A DNA stretch of 64,000 nt from Apricaphanius iberus (GCA_028564705.1 JAPXFQ010000348.1:124001-188000), one strand, 5' to 3'. Positions 30,551 through 42,223 are shown, numbered from the stretch's first letter. The notes: a model not told the origin generated them from the letters alone. Program-made: numbers and translations.

Positions 30551-31560
30551 TGAGATTCAAATTCAAAAATACTTTATTGATCCCAGAGGGAAATTAAGTG
30601 TTGTTGTAGCTCATTCATTTTTTCAAGGAGTTGTTGTAGACCATGATGGCTGCGGGGAGAAATAATTTCCTGTAGCGGTCTGTGTTGCAGCAAAACTGAA
30701 GAAGCCTCCAACTGAAGATACTCTGTTACTGTAGGACAGTCTCATGAAGAGGATGCTCAGGGTTGTCCATAACCTTTTAAATTTTATGAAGAATCCTTCT
30801 TTGCATCATTAACTCTAGTTGATCCACAGGTGTCCCCAGAACAGAACCAGCCTTCTTTATCAGGTTGTTGAGACTGTTTTAAGTCCCTGGCTCTGATGCT
30901 GCTACCCCAACAGATGATGGACAAAGAGATAACACCCTCCACAACAGACTTGTAGATTTGCAGCATCTTGCTGCAAACATTGAAGGTAAGATGGTTGTTT
31001 CCACACCATGCCACAAAGCGGTCCACAAACTCTCTGTATTCAGCTTTTCCCTCTCTGATACACCCCACAATTGCAGAGTTGTCTGAATATTTCTGCAGCT
31101 GACAGGTCTCCGTCTTGTACTGGACGTCTGAGGTGTACAGAGTAAAAAGGAAAGGTGAGAGTACAGTCCCTAGTGGTGCTCCTGTGCTGCTGACCAGCTG
31201 GTTTGATTCACAATCCTTCAGTCTCAAACTGTGGTCTGTCAAATAGTCATTTATCCAGCTGATTGTTGAGGCCTCCACCTGTGTCTTCATGAGTTTCTGA
31301 CAAAGCAAATCAGTCTGAATTGTGTTAAATGCACTGGAGAAATCAAAGAACATGATTCTCACAGTGCTGCCTCCTTTGTCTGGATGACAGTGAGTTGGTT
31401 GAAGCAGATTGATGATGGCATGTTCAACGCCAACTCCATGGCGATAAGCAAACTGCAGGGGGTCCTGATAGAATTAGATTGCTTTCTCAGGTGGGGCAAC
31501 AGGAGTCTCTCCAGGACCTTCATGATGTGGGATGTCATGGCGACAGGTCTATACACTTTA
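30551..31560 (-). pseudogene. Rex1 LINE, 3' half (minus strand)
   Basis: On the minus strand: RPVAMTSHIMKVLERLLLPH near 31540, then MFFDFSSAFNTIQTDLL at 31360-31300, STGAPLGTVLSPFLFTLYTS near 31175 and the catalytic box YSDN where FSDD/YADD is expected, showing loss of a catalytic aspartate. The 3' end is the Rex1-style ATCAATAAAGTATTTTTGAA segment at 30551-30590. The 5' half of the element and parts of the C-terminal region are missing, so this is a truncated dead copy. Confidence 0.88.
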
Positions 31561-32835
31561 TAAAGCGCTGGGTTGTTTTCCTAATCCAATTGTTGGGTTA
31601 AGGCAGCTAGATCTAGGGTTGGGTCAGTTCTGCCCAACGTTGGTTTATAAATGTTAACCCAATGCAATGGGTTGTAGAAGAGACGGTTGGAGACGTCTTT
31701 GCCCGCCCTTTCAAGAGCTGAGGACGACGGACAGGACACGCAACTATGCACTGCTCCAAGTAAGTTGATTTATATAACATCAAATGGTGAGATATAAACC
31801 ACATAAAGTTTTAAGTTAGTTAGCTTGATTACTGATGTGAACTCTATTTTGAGCCTAGGTCATTTAAACTACATAATACTGATCGCAAATTAGAAATCAG
31901 ATCACATTTTGAACCGCTGATATTGAGGTTATCAAAAGCCATATTTACAATTGAATTTGCATTGTTTAAGTAAATGGCACTTCGATATGTATGAAATGTT
32001 CCCTAACTGTTTAAAATTTCCATGCGAAAAAAGTAGTTTTGAAACAAGCTATATTGCTAACTATTACCTGCTAATAGGCTAATGTAGCCATATGTCCGAC
32101 ACACACGTACCCTCATGTATAAACGGTTTGCAAGTAATAAGTACAGGAAATGACAATAAGTAGATAAATGGAAATAGTTTGTGACAGTTCGTATGGTTAA
32201 TCATTTGTTTTAGAAGTGTTTAAAATATTATTTTAAAAAGTTTGAACAGAGTAGGAGAAGTATCCCTCCGCCTGCCAATGCAGGTGTGTGAGAGGCGGCA
32301 GACAGACAAGAGGAGAAGCGGTTTAGAAGCTATAGCTAAACACGGAATTTCAACTTGACTTTTGTGGGTAAAAGCAAAAGTTTTCCAGTCTGCATTAATC
32401 CCCTGGTACCTTCAGGACTTTATACAGTTAAACTAGGACTGTTATGGGGAGTATTCTTTTAGTTATATCTTATTTAAGGAAACGTATGTAACAAGTGTAC
32501 AAGGTAATTAAGCCTCAAACTTAACCGTCTGTAAAACAGGAAAATTACTCGAGTAAATCACTATTTGACTGAATATATCTGTCATAAACCCCATGTATTT
32601 TAATTTACTGACATAAGCCTGTATTTGGCGACAACGGCTGTTTTTGCACTCATGAAGTTCAACATGAAAGCTGCAGCCTCGTCAAGTTGAATAGTGCAGA
32701 TTTAATTTTTCTTATCTTTTCGTATCTTCATTGATACAGTGAATTTTGGGCAAACGATGAAGCAGAACACAATTCTGTTTGAAATTGTTTAATTTAATAT
32801 GAATGTAACAGTGCTTACTTTTATAATGTTTAAAT
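31561..32835. other. Non-coding; possible end of a DNA transposon at the left
   Basis: Around 31568-31680 there are repeated GGGTTGT/AACCCAA motifs in both orientations, as in some fish DNA-transposon ends. A related TTGGGTTGAGG motif appears again near 33472. The rest shows no gene. Confidence 0.35.
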
Positions 32836-33138
32836 GGTAAATGGCCTGCATTTGTATAGCGCTTTACTCAGTCCCTACGGACCCCAAAGCGCTTAACACT
32901 ACATTCAGTCATCCACCCATTCACGCACACATTCACACACTGATGATGGCAAGCTTGTAGCCACAGCTGCCCTGGGGCGGACTGACAGAGGAGAGGCTGC
33001 CGGACACTGACCACCACCAGTAGGCAACGGGTGAAGTGTCTTGCCCAAGGACACAACGACTGAGACCATCGGAGCCGGGGCTTGAACCGGCAACCTTCCG
33101 ATTACAAGACAAACATCCAACTGCTTAAGCCACTGTCG
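32836..33138 (-). repeat. tRNA-derived SINE (minus strand)
   Basis: The minus strand starts with GTGGCTTAAGCAGTTGGATG (A-box region) and GGTTCAAGCCC (B box). It ends at the other side with AAGCGCT...TATACAAATGCAGGCC ATTTACC. The same family is at 48982-49235 and, as a diverged subfamily, at 47848-48102 and 58530-58778. Confidence 0.85.
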
Positions 33139-33540
33139 TTTAAGTAGCCTAGTGTTTGATTTCTGCGATTTCAGACTGTCTGTGAACGCATCTGCTTTCT
33201 GCAGCCCCCGCTGCTGACAGCAGACCAGGAAAAATAATTGTTTGCTCTGATGATTTGGGAATGAATAGGGCAGATATGAGACAAGTGGACAGGTTCATTG
33301 TGGTTGTTTTGGTGTGGCCTAGTTAAGGCCGACAGTAACTGGTTTTGGGTAATAAAATGCCTGTTTGAGACCATACGCTTGTCGTCCTACTAACATACAA
33401 CGTCGGAAGCTACATTCATTTATATTTTTACAAATTGATTTGGCGACCCCAGAACTCACCTCGGGACCCCAATTGGGTTGAGGATGGCTGTTTTTAACAA
33501 TAATTTGGTTGAGATAACAGAAACAAGTTGAACCTAAATG
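33139..33540. other. Non-coding
   Basis: No recognised gene or repeat, other than the TTGGGTTG motif near 33472. Confidence 0.5.
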
Positions 33541-33770
33541 TTCTCCTCCCCTCTCCTCTCCCCAACCTCTCCTCTTCCTCTGCTCCTCTCTTTGCTCAAC
33601 TCATCCTCACTCTGCTTCTCTTCGCCTCTCCTTCCCCCTTTCTCTCTCTGCTCCCCCTACCTTTCTCCTCTTTATCCCCTGCTCCCCTCCATCTCTCTCC
33701 CCTGCTCTATTCTCCTCCACACACCCCTGCCCTGCTACTCTACCTCCCCCCCCAGCCTCATCCTATCATA
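33541..33770. repeat. Polypyrimidine tract
   Basis: About 230 bp consist almost only of C and T on the plus strand. The long leucine/serine/proline open frames across it are a compositional artefact. Mirror-like pyrimidine tracts of this kind can adopt triplex structure. Confidence 0.9.
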
Positions 33771-33800
33771 GAGAGTTAAAGGAGGTGTTCAGCTGTTAAT

Positions 33801-33960
33801 TTTTTTGTAATTTGGACCTTATTTCTAGCATAAAATAAGTTAATTTACTCACCTAAACAATTTGGTGTAACTTGGATTCATTCAGGAGATCAATTCACAA
33901 TTGTTTGGGTGAGTAAATTAACATATTTCATGGTAGAAATAAGGTCCAAGTTGCAAAAAA
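33801..33960. repeat. Long inverted repeat, MITE-like
   Basis: The arm 33801-33863 (containing TTTGGACCTTATTTCTAGCA) is the imperfect reverse complement of 33897-33960 (containing TGGTAGAAATAAGGTCCAAG). The spacer is about 33 bp. Arms of about 60 bp make this a foldback element candidate. Confidence 0.8.
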
Positions 33961-34114
33961 CGGAACTTGTCTTTTAACTAATTCAAAACTCTAAGGAATC
34001 AACTATAAGTAATATAAGACGAATTGGTCAACGGATACCACAGCTTGGGCCCCGGCTGAGGTTTCAGCAGCTTTTTAAAAAATTCATTGAGGTACGCTAA
34101 GGATAAGACCTAGA

Positions 34115-35677
34115 CAAAATGGGCTTCATGTGTTTCAAATGTAGGCAACAACTTAAGAACATTCTTTACACATCTGAAAATGAGGCATAACATTTATTCC
34201 ACCTCAAATTATTTCCAGTGTCGTCAGACTGGGTGCCATCGGTCTTTTGACCCTATACGTTCTTGTACGAGACACCTTATGGGGCATGTTGTTGAATTTG
34301 AGCCAGAGCATGAAAGCTTTCTTGAACCTGCTCAGTCAACTTCCTTAGATGCACACTCTAATGAATTAAGTGAGGTGGGATGCAGTGGATTGTGTGAGGT
34401 GGAAGATAGAAGCGTGAATACAGTGGGATGAGCTTGAAGATGAAAGTATAACAGACAGAGTTGCACTCTTCCTGGCTAGGCTGAGGTCAAAATCATCACA
34501 AACATTCAGTGGAATTAAGGATGTGGTAGAAAATACCTCACACCTCATAAAAGAAATAGTTTGTAACCTGAAAAGAAAAAAGGTCTCTTTTTTAAGATAG
34601 GACAATTTGAGAATCAAAACGCGGCAGAACTGTTGGAGGAGTTTGAACCAGCTGCTGAGCCTTTTCGTGGGTTAGAATCAGAGTACAAGCAAATGAAGTA
34701 TTTTTCTCAGTCTGGATACTTTTTACAGCCAGAGACAGTACCTCTCCCTGGCTTTTCCTATACACAGGAAACTGATGGAGCGACAGGAACAGTGAAACAA
34801 GTGGCTGTTCGGGACACTTCAGTATGTTCCACTAAAGCCTATGCTAAAACTGATCTTGGAAACTCCAGGAACAATGGAGAAAATCAGTGACTGGCGAAAG
34901 CTTGAAACTACAGGCCTTGAGGATTTTAAAGATGGTGAAGTATTTAGAACCAATCACCTTTTTTCTAATGAGTTATCTGTTCCACTCTTAATTTATTGTG
35001 ACGATTGTGAAATGGTAAATCCCCTAGGCTCAAAAACCTCTGTCTACAAACTTGGTTTTATCTATTTCACAATTAAATGCTTGCCACCAGAGTATCTCTC
35101 GAACTTAGTGTCATTTCTTGTTGGCAGTATACAAGTCTGATGATGTGAAGATATATGGGATGAATGCTGTTCTACAGCGAATTGTGGATGACAGAGACAT
35201 GGAAGTTAATTGTATTCTCATCGAGACCCCACATTTCAATGGCACTGTTAAGGTTGGAGCGGCTCAGGTCTGTGGGGACAACCTTGGGCTCAACAGTATC
35301 CTTGGTTACACAGAAAGCTTTGCCGCCAATAGTGTATGTTGATGGTTCAGGGTGCACAAACAGGTTTTGAGGGTCCAGACCTTTTAGGATCCTTCATTGT
35401 CACATGATAAAGTCAACTACCTCTCAGACTCCCTACTAAACAACCAAACTGAAACCGGCATCAAAAGAGAATGCTACCTCAACAAGTTGCTGTTTTACCA
35501 TGTAATTGACGATGTAACTCCTGCTGTAATGCATGATGTACTTGAAGGAGTTGGTGGGTTATGAGATGAAGCTTGTTATTAATTCTTTAATTGAGCAAAA
35601 ACTGATAACCCTTGAGCAGTTAAACTTTAGACTGACCAGCTTTGATTATGGGTTTAGTGACTGCCGCAACAAACTAA
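34115..35677 (+). pseudogene. Degenerate DNA-transposon transposase with C2H2 finger
   Basis: The N-terminal part has a C2H2-like finger (FQCRQTGCHRSFDPIRSCTRHLMGH at 34210-34285). After frameshifts come LLIYCDDCEMVNPLGSKTSV and YKLGFIYFTIKCLPPEYLSN at 34985-35100. Then KSDDVKIYGMNAVLQRIVDD, GDNLGLNSILGYTESF and finally HDVLEGVGG at about 35530-35560. The sequence 'NPLGS...PPEY...GD.LG...HDVLEG' is a transposase family common in fish and cnidarians that I cannot place with certainty (CACTA-like or KDZ-like). At least four frameshifts or stops are present. The 3' end is cut by the LTR at 35678. Confidence 0.65.
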
Positions 35678-36314
35678 TGGTAAAATGTATTGCCTCCTCA
35701 TGTTTTACATAGTTAATTCTTATGTAAACTAACGGTAATGACTAGTGAGAATCTTTATTGTAAGCATTCTTTTAATTACAGATAGTTTTTATTTGAATTA
35801 GTGCTGAGGCCTTTTTAATTCTGACTGTATTACTCATGTCTAAATAAGACGTTATACTGATATGATAAAGTACAAATGGGACCTAATGTCTGTAAACATC
35901 TTATATTCCCTTGTGACAAGATCGTGACAAACTTATGATGACTGATGTATTTCCAGTGACTGTCTTCCTAACACATTATAGAAAGTGTCCTTGTTCGTGA
36001 TTTTCCGCTGACCATCAGATGAGCAATGTGTGAAACTGGTCCTCAGTATCTTTATTTGATTGTGGATGAAGTCATCTGTGTTCCCTGAGTTAACCACTGA
36101 AGTGTTTGTCCTATTCTTCCTGATTATGGATGAAGTCATTTGATGTAGTAGAGTGTGGCTAACGGAATATAAACTCATACATCTGTCTGAAGCTTTGGGG
36201 GTTCCCACTAGGAGACCCTCCCGTGCACCTAGAATAAACTATGTATGAATATGGCTGACACTTTTGTTTTATTCTCCCATCCGAAGCTTCTCAGACACCC
36301 AGATTTCCATGACA
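35678..36314 (+). mobile_element. Third copy of retroviral LTR family A
   Basis: It starts TGGTAAAATG and ends CCATGACA, aligning over its whole length to the LTR at 18355-19025. AATAAA is at about 36234. The bases on either side do not form an obvious target duplication, so the element either lost sequence or is one end of a deleted provirus. The left flank is transposase sequence and the right flank gypsy tail. Confidence 0.8.
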
Positions 36315-36695
36315 AAACCATCTGCCATCAAGGACCCGTTCCCGTCGCCTCTTCGCCGCCGACCGCTGTTGGTCGAGACGCCAGACTCTAGTCAGCCGGC
36401 CCCAGTGGATCTTCAGGTCCTCAAGGGAGGAACACGGGGCCGTCTGCCCGAGCACCGTCCAGTCAGGGAATGCCTATTGGGCTGTCCGCCTGACCTCAAG
36501 GTCCTCATTGGAGTACCACCTGGTCGTCCGCCAGACTTCCAGGGGCGTAGCCAAAAAAGACTCAGGCCCTCCTTCTGTAGGCCCCCTCCACCCACCCTGG
36601 CAAGGGTGCTTCCTTTTTCTTTCCTCTTTTTCTTTGTTGCTCCTCTGTCCACGGCGTCTGGAATCCGCCTTTAAAGGGTGGGGGAGGGGGGGTCG
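36315..36695 (+). pseudogene. 3' end of a Ty3/gypsy element with polypurine tract
   Basis: A proline/arginine-rich C-terminal tail (PPGRPPDFQGRSQKRLRPS) typical after gypsy chromodomains leads to a purine run (GGGTGGGGGAGGGGGGG) at 36677-36692, immediately upstream of the LTR. The purine run fits the plus-strand primer. The rest of the element is missing to the left, where LTR family A is inserted. Confidence 0.6.
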
Positions 36696-36970
36696 TGTCA
36701 TCCTGCCCTAATTACTCATCATTGTCCTCACGTGTCTCTCCAATCATTCACACCTAATACTACTCACCTCCTGCCTTTAAAACCCGTCACTTCCCTTCAA
36801 TCAGCGCCGGATCATTGTTGTGCTGTATTGTCTACCTCTCCATGGAGTGTTGTCCTGCCTCTTTGTTCCTGCCGTCACCATCATCATCATCACTCCAGCC
36901 AGCAGCACCTTCACTAAACATCCTACATATTTCATCGTGTGTTTGGGTCCTTGCTCCACACATCCTGACA
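36696..36970 (+). mobile_element. Ty3/gypsy 3' LTR
   Basis: The 275-bp segment begins TGTCATCCTG and ends ATCCTGACA, with short inverted TGTCA/TGACA ends, directly after the polypurine tract. The composition (pyrimidine-rich, TTTAAAA box near 36775) fits fish gypsy LTRs. Confidence 0.75.
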
Positions 36971-36997
36971 GATTCTTAAACTATGTGTTTGAAATAT

Positions 36998-38555
36998 ACT
37001 GCTCACAAAAATTAAAGACACTTTAAAGAAACGCATTAGATACATCAGATCTCATTATGAAGTTGGATATCTATACAAACAATGACAGGGCAATGTCTTA
37101 GGAACAAAACGATGCCAAGTATTTTAATTGAAATAAAAGTTTTCAGCCTACAGAGGGCTCAATCTAAAATGAACTAAAATCAGAGTGAAATGAAGATGTG
37201 GCAGGATAGTCCATTCTTTCAAAAACGTAATTTCTGCAACTCAAAGTCTTTTCAGTATCTTGTACGGCCCCCACAAGCTTGTATGCATGCTTGACATCGG
37301 GGCATACTCCCAATGAGACAACGGATGGTGTCTTGTGGCATTTCCTCCCAGATCTGTGTGAGGGCATCCCTGAGCTGTTGTACAGTCTGAGAAGCAACAT
37401 GGTGGCGCCTAATGGACCAAAACATAATATCCCACAGATGTTCTTTTGAGTTTAAGTCAGGGGATTGTTCAATTGTTTAAATTCCTTCATCCTCCAGGTA
37501 CTGCCTGCATACTCTTGCCACATGAGGCCGGGCACTGTCGTGCATTAGGAGGAAACCAGGACCTACTGCACCAGCGTAGTGTCTGAAAACGGGTTCAAGG
37601 ATTTCATCTCAATACCTTATGGCAGTCAGAGCACAATTTCCTAGGCAGTAGAGGTCTGTGCGTCCCTCCATGGATATGCCTCCCCAGACCATCACTAACC
37701 CACCACGAAACCTGTCATATTGAACTATGTTGCAGGCAGCATAATCTTCTCCTTGTTTTCTCCAGACTCTTTCACGTCCATCAAAGGTGCTCAGGTGAAC
37801 CTGCTCTCGTCTGTAAAAAGTACAGGGCGCCAGTGGCGGACTTGACAATTGTGGTGTTCTTGAGCAAATGCCAGTCCAGCTCCATGGTGCTGGGCAGTGA
37901 GCACAGGGCCCACTACAGGACGTCGGGCCCTCAGGCCATTTTCATGAAGTCTGTTCCTGATTGTTTGGGTAGACACATCCACATCAGTGGCCCTGTGGAA
38001 GTCATTCTGTAGGGCACGAGCAGTGCTCAGCCTGTTCCGCCTTGCACAAAGGAGCAGGTATCTGTCCTGCTGATGGGTTGAGGACCTTCTACGGCCTTTT
38101 CCAGCTCTCCGAGAATAACCACCAGTCTCCTGAAATCTCCTGCATGTTCTGGAGATTGTGCTGGGAGACACATTAAACCTTCTTGCTGAAGCACCTGTGG
38201 ATGTGCCATCCTGGAGAAGGTGGATAACCTGTGCAACTTCTGTAGGGTTAAGGAATCGCCTCATACTGCCAGTAGAGATAATTACTCAAGCCAAAACCAG
38301 CACAAGTGGAAAACCAGCTAAAAAGGATAAATGGGGAGAAACTTGAAATGACCTCCACATGTAAAACACTCCTGTTTTGAGGGTTTTCCAATTGTTGCCA
38401 CTGTAGTGCACCTGTTAAGTCCATGAACAACAACATAGCTGAAAGTGATTAACGATGCCCTCAGCTGCTTAACAAACCAGAAAATTATCAGACAGGTTTA
38501 ATTGATTTCATGCCAGGCCCAATAAAAAAAGTGTTCCTTTAATTTTTGTGAGCAG
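36998..38555 (-). mobile_element. Tc1/mariner element with both terminal repeats
   Basis: The left end ACTGCTCACAAAAATTAAAG at 36998 is matched by its inverse at the right end (about 38530-38555). A TA precedes the left repeat at the expected place, while the right flanking dinucleotide has changed. The element is 1,558 bp, the normal length for a Tc1-like transposon, and contains one transposase on the minus strand. Confidence 0.88.
37252..38264 (-). pseudogene. Tc1-like transposase, broken
   Basis: The protein cuts and pastes the element. From the ATG at 38264 the paired-type DNA-binding region reads [20 protein letters not shown], then [12 protein letters not shown] and the first catalytic aspartate in LFTDESRF near 37800. 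A frameshift follows, then VWGGISMEGRTDL, a stop at about 37612 where arginine would fit (CGA to TGA), the second aspartate in LLMHDSARPHVA and the third block SPDLNSKEHLWD near 37430. The stop is at 37252-37254. At least one frameshift and two stops inactivate it. Confidence 0.9.
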
Positions 38556-40435
38556 TTTATTTACCAGTAGGCTATGTTATGTTTATGACATAACCATTAC
38601 TGTCATATATTCCTGGTTGTAAGGAAGCAATTTGGTCCAGAATGTCAGCATACTTCGGGCACTATGGGGATCATTGAAGCACTGCAATGACTCATGTCAC
38701 CAATGCTAAGGTGTTTAATCCGTTCCCCGCTTCCATTTTCCCACGCCCAACACCCCTCTGGTTTAACTGTCAGCTCTCTTCTCTATTTTGAATCCGAGTT
38801 ATGTGTTTTAAATAAAATGAATAAACAATACAAATCTTGTATCTAAAAGAGAACTGCCACACCAAGTGATATTGTCTTTTCATGTCTTAAAACCACGCCC
38901 TGATCAAGGACAAGATGATTGGTCTAGTATTTTGTGCTGTGTCCATTTTGGCAATTTCTTCAATGTGTCCTATATCACCTTTGATAAAAAGCATCCTTGT
39001 ATAATTGTGCACTTTATATTGTTGTGTTAACACAGACCATGGCATAAGTCAAAGGCTTGTTCTACTCCACTCTCCCAGGATCACCACAAACCTTCAGCAT
39101 TGTGAATTCTTTGACATTTTTCCATATATTAAAATGTTAAACTCCTGTTTTAGTCCAGACCTATAATATTAATAGCTGAAAACTTTGGATTAGTTTGTCA
39201 ATAAAGCTTATTCTAAAGCTAGTCATCAGAATGTGGACGGAGCCCAAAACACTGCAGTCCAGTCACAGACCTGAAGCTGGCAGGTCCAACCCGTTTTTTT
39301 TTTTTTTTTTTTGCTTCTGAGGACCGGGAGCAAAACCGAAGGGACATTTAAAAGCCACAGGAGTTTTTAGCAGTGTGACACTTCCTGGGTGAGTTTCCTG
39401 TGTTTCTCTGTAAGAGATTCGTAGCGAGCTGTGAGAGGGGAATCCTGCTTAAAACAGCTGATCGTTTTTTATTGCTACGTTTAGCGTTGTAGTGCGTCGA
39501 GGATTGGTTAAAAACGGGACGCAAACATTCATCCGGAACAACTTTTTCTGCTGCTCCCTTGCTGACCGTTGCGAAGTTAGAGCGATTGTTCACTTTGGGA
39601 CCATCAAAAAAAAATTCTGTTTCAGCTCAAATGATTTAATCCTTTTTATGGTTTGAAAGGAGAGAGTGGTGGCTGACAGAACTGCATGGGTCAGCGTTAA
39701 TGATTTGTTTGGCGTAGATAATAATTCTTGTATTAAGCTACCTGATGGGCTATAATGAAAAAAAAATTTAATAAACAAAAAAGGAATTGTGCAAGCGGCG
39801 ATATTTTTTTTTCCACCAGGGACCAGATGCCATGGAATTGATCAAGTCACAGAACTTAACTTGTACAACAGCAACTACATTTCCATAAGTAAATAAGCAC
39901 ACTGCTCAATGAGGAATTACCAAACTTTTAAGTTTGAGTGAGGATTTCACCAGTCTTTGGAAATCACTCATGAATAACGCGAAGAACGCTGTGACTGTAT
40001 CAGATCTGCCCTCTGTTTTTAGCACATCTGTTTTGTTTTGCAAAGATCTGTCAAACTTTCCTTGAAATAAAAATATTGTTGGCCTCCAAACTTGAAAACC
40101 TTAAACTTTTTTATGAGTGAAGGGTCCAGGAATTTCAACTAAAAGGAATAAATGTCTCCCCAATGGATTTGTGGCCAGGATTCCAGTGAAGGTAATTTTT
40201 TTCACAAATCTTATAAAGGTCTTTGAATAACTTCCATTTTTTCGTCAATAGAGATTTTAAGTTTCTCTCTTCAGTAGTTCCTGAATTCAGATAGTGCTTG
40301 TATATAGGGGATTTCACCCCCTAACTCTTGGAAGCATTTGTCGTGTCTCTATAGCCCGTCATTTCATTTGCTTTCTTGCACAAAAACATGTCAACAAAGA
40401 TCCCCCCCATAGTGAACGAGTAGGGCTTGAGGTTA
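38556..40435. other. Non-coding; poly-T tract
   Basis: No gene recognised. A run of about 20 T lies at 39292-39312. The segment 39320-39600 is less AT-rich and has several CpGs but no exon I can support. Confidence 0.5.
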
Positions 40436-40979
40436 AGCCTAGGTTATGCTTCTCCGACCGCAAATTTGCACTCCGACGTATTGACGGAGACATTTTCTCC
40501 GCTCTTCCACTCCACTCTATTGTTTTTTCAGTGTTGCTTGACCAGGACAGCAGGGGGTGCTAAGTTTTCATGGCGTCTCTGCCTACTATCACAGTGCCGC
40601 ACAGTTCACAGTTCTGCTTTTTTCTAGGCTTGTGAACACATTTCTTCCTCAAGGAGCAATGAACGACAGAGTAAGTCTTGATTAAGCTGTAAAGCTTATT
40701 CTAGAAGTGCGGATTATAGCATACTCTAGAAACACATGGAAACAAAACAGCAGCTTTTTTTGTTGTTTTCCTACACCTCCTTGTGTTCAAATCGCCAAAA
40801 GAACAGATTAGATAAATTATTCTTTCAGTATAAAGCATGTAGTGGCTAAACTACTAGTGGCCGTCGACTGATTCGGGCCTCCGTGCGTCCTTACGTAGTT
40901 GACGGAGAGCCCTTACATTGACGGATAAAACCGTTGCGTTAATCTGTCACCGTCAAAACGCAGAAGCATAAACTAGGCT
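40436..40979. mobile_element. PIF/Harbinger-like MITE with TTA target duplication
   Basis: The left end AGCCTAGGTTATGCTTCT and the right end (inverse of AGCCTAGTTTATGCTTCT) match at 17 of 18 bases. TTA flanks both sides (40433-40435 and 40980-40982). The 3-bp TTA duplication and the non-coding 544-bp interior fit a Harbinger-type MITE. A second, left-truncated copy lies at 55399-55682. Confidence 0.85.
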
Positions 40980-41292
40980 TTAGACTGGTTCACGCAACAG
41001 AATCTGGGAAATTGAGCTAGCTGACAAAGTAAGCCTGGCTTTTGTAATTAGCTGGCTTTGTGGAATAACCAACGCCTCAAAAATCAGGGCAAGAGTTCTA
41101 GGAAGTAAGGAATTTTAGTTTTGTTTGTGCGTTAAAAAAAAAAAGTGGATTTCTAAACCACCCATTGACATGTAATAAAAGGATTACGGCATGGTATTTA
41201 AAGTGTATCACATATGCCAACACCAAACGCTGAACTAAGTACAGCTGAAAAAATGTATTCAATTTTGGATATGATTTCTAAAGTGCCATCTA

Positions 41293-42011
41293 CAGTCGTG
41301 GCCAAAAGTTTTGAGAATGACACAAATATTAGTTTTCACAAAGTTCGCTGCTTTAAGATCTTTGGTTCAGTTGTTTCTGTCATGTACTAAAACATAATTA
41401 CAAGCACTTCATACGTTTTAAATGCTTTTATTGGCAATTACATGACATTTATGCAAAGAGTCAGTATTTGCAGTGTTTGCTCTTCTTTTTCAGGACCTCT
41501 GCAATTCGACTGGGCATGCTCTCAATCAACTTCTGGGCAAAAATCTGACTGATAGCAACCCATTCTTTCATAATCACTTCTTGGAGTTTGTCAGAATTAG
41601 TGGGTTTTAGAATTCTCTTTAGGAGACGATCGTAACGCTTGCTGGACTTTCTTGGATGCCCTGAAGCCTTCTTAACAAGAATTGAACCTCTTTCCTTGAA
41701 GTTCTCGATAATCCTATAAATTATTGATTTAGTTGTAATCTTAGTAGCCACAATATCCTTGCCTGTGAAGCCATTTTTATGCAACGCAATGATAGCTACA
41801 CGCGTTTCTTTGCAGGTCACCATGGTTAACAATGGAAGAACAATGATTTCAAGCATCACCCTTCTTTTTGTCTGTCATTCTAAACCAATCAGCCTGACAA
41901 TGATCTCAGTACATCACAGAAACAACTGAAGCAAAGATCTGAAAGCAGTTTAGCAGCAAACTTTATGAAAACTAATATTTGTGTCAGTCTCAAAACTTTT
42001 GGGCATGACTG
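41293..42011 (-). mobile_element. Tc1-like deletion derivative
   Basis: Inverted repeats of more than 50 bp (CAGTCGTGGCCAAAAG at left; inverse of CAGTCATGCCCAAAAG at right) are flanked by TA at 41291-41292 and 42012-42013. The element is only 719 bp, about half the full length. It keeps both ends and a single short ORF on the minus strand. Confidence 0.9.
41461..41859 (-). CDS. Truncated Tc1 transposase: DNA-binding domain fused to tail
   Basis: The 132-codon frame begins with the helix-turn-helix part of a Tc1 transposase: TKSIIYRIIENFKERGSILV and KKASGHPRKSSKRYDRLLKR, including the basic GRPR-like AT-hook (GHPRKS). It then jumps to the C-terminal end (KLIESMPSRIAEVLKKK), with the whole catalytic domain missing, so the internal deletion kept the reading frame. 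The ATG at 41820-41822 (MVTCKETRVAI) is likely the true start; the frame is open upstream to 41859. Such a product could bind the terminal repeats without cutting. Expression is unknown, and the frame may be open by chance or recent origin. Confidence 0.7.
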   Translation of the reverse strand: MMLEIIVLPLLTMVTCKETRVAIIALHKNGFTGKDIVATKITTKSIIYRIIENFKERGSILVKKASGHPRKSSKRYDRLLKRILKPTNSDKLQEVIMKEWVAISQIFAQKLIESMPSRIAEVLKKKSKHCKY

Positions 42012-42217
42012 TACAATGCCAATAATGGGGTATATCTAACTAGGTTGTATCCCCTTTTCTATTAAGAACAGTCTTGATTCTTAGCTGAAAGATAGATTGG
42101 CTGCAGACTCCAAATTAAGTACCGCTGCAATGCCCCTTCATGGTTAAAACCAGTAAAGCAGTAGACCCCCCAAAAATAAAAATAATAAAAATAACATTTT
42201 GGAAAAGCAAAAGGCAT

Positions 42218-42223
42218 TTTATT
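42218..42223 (-). promoter_or_regulatory. mad2l1: Candidate poly(A) signal of mad2l1
   Basis: AATAAA on the minus strand lies about 250 bases after the mad2l1 stop codon. It is the nearest canonical signal I noticed, but it has not been tied to any transcript. Confidence 0.45.

Noticed and set aside
33528..33779. Leucine/serine/proline-rich open frames
   Set aside because: Direct result of the polypyrimidine tract.
39320..39600. Possible first exon or promoter with CpGs and a GGTGAGT donor-like site
   Set aside because: No coding sequence or matching downstream exon was found.
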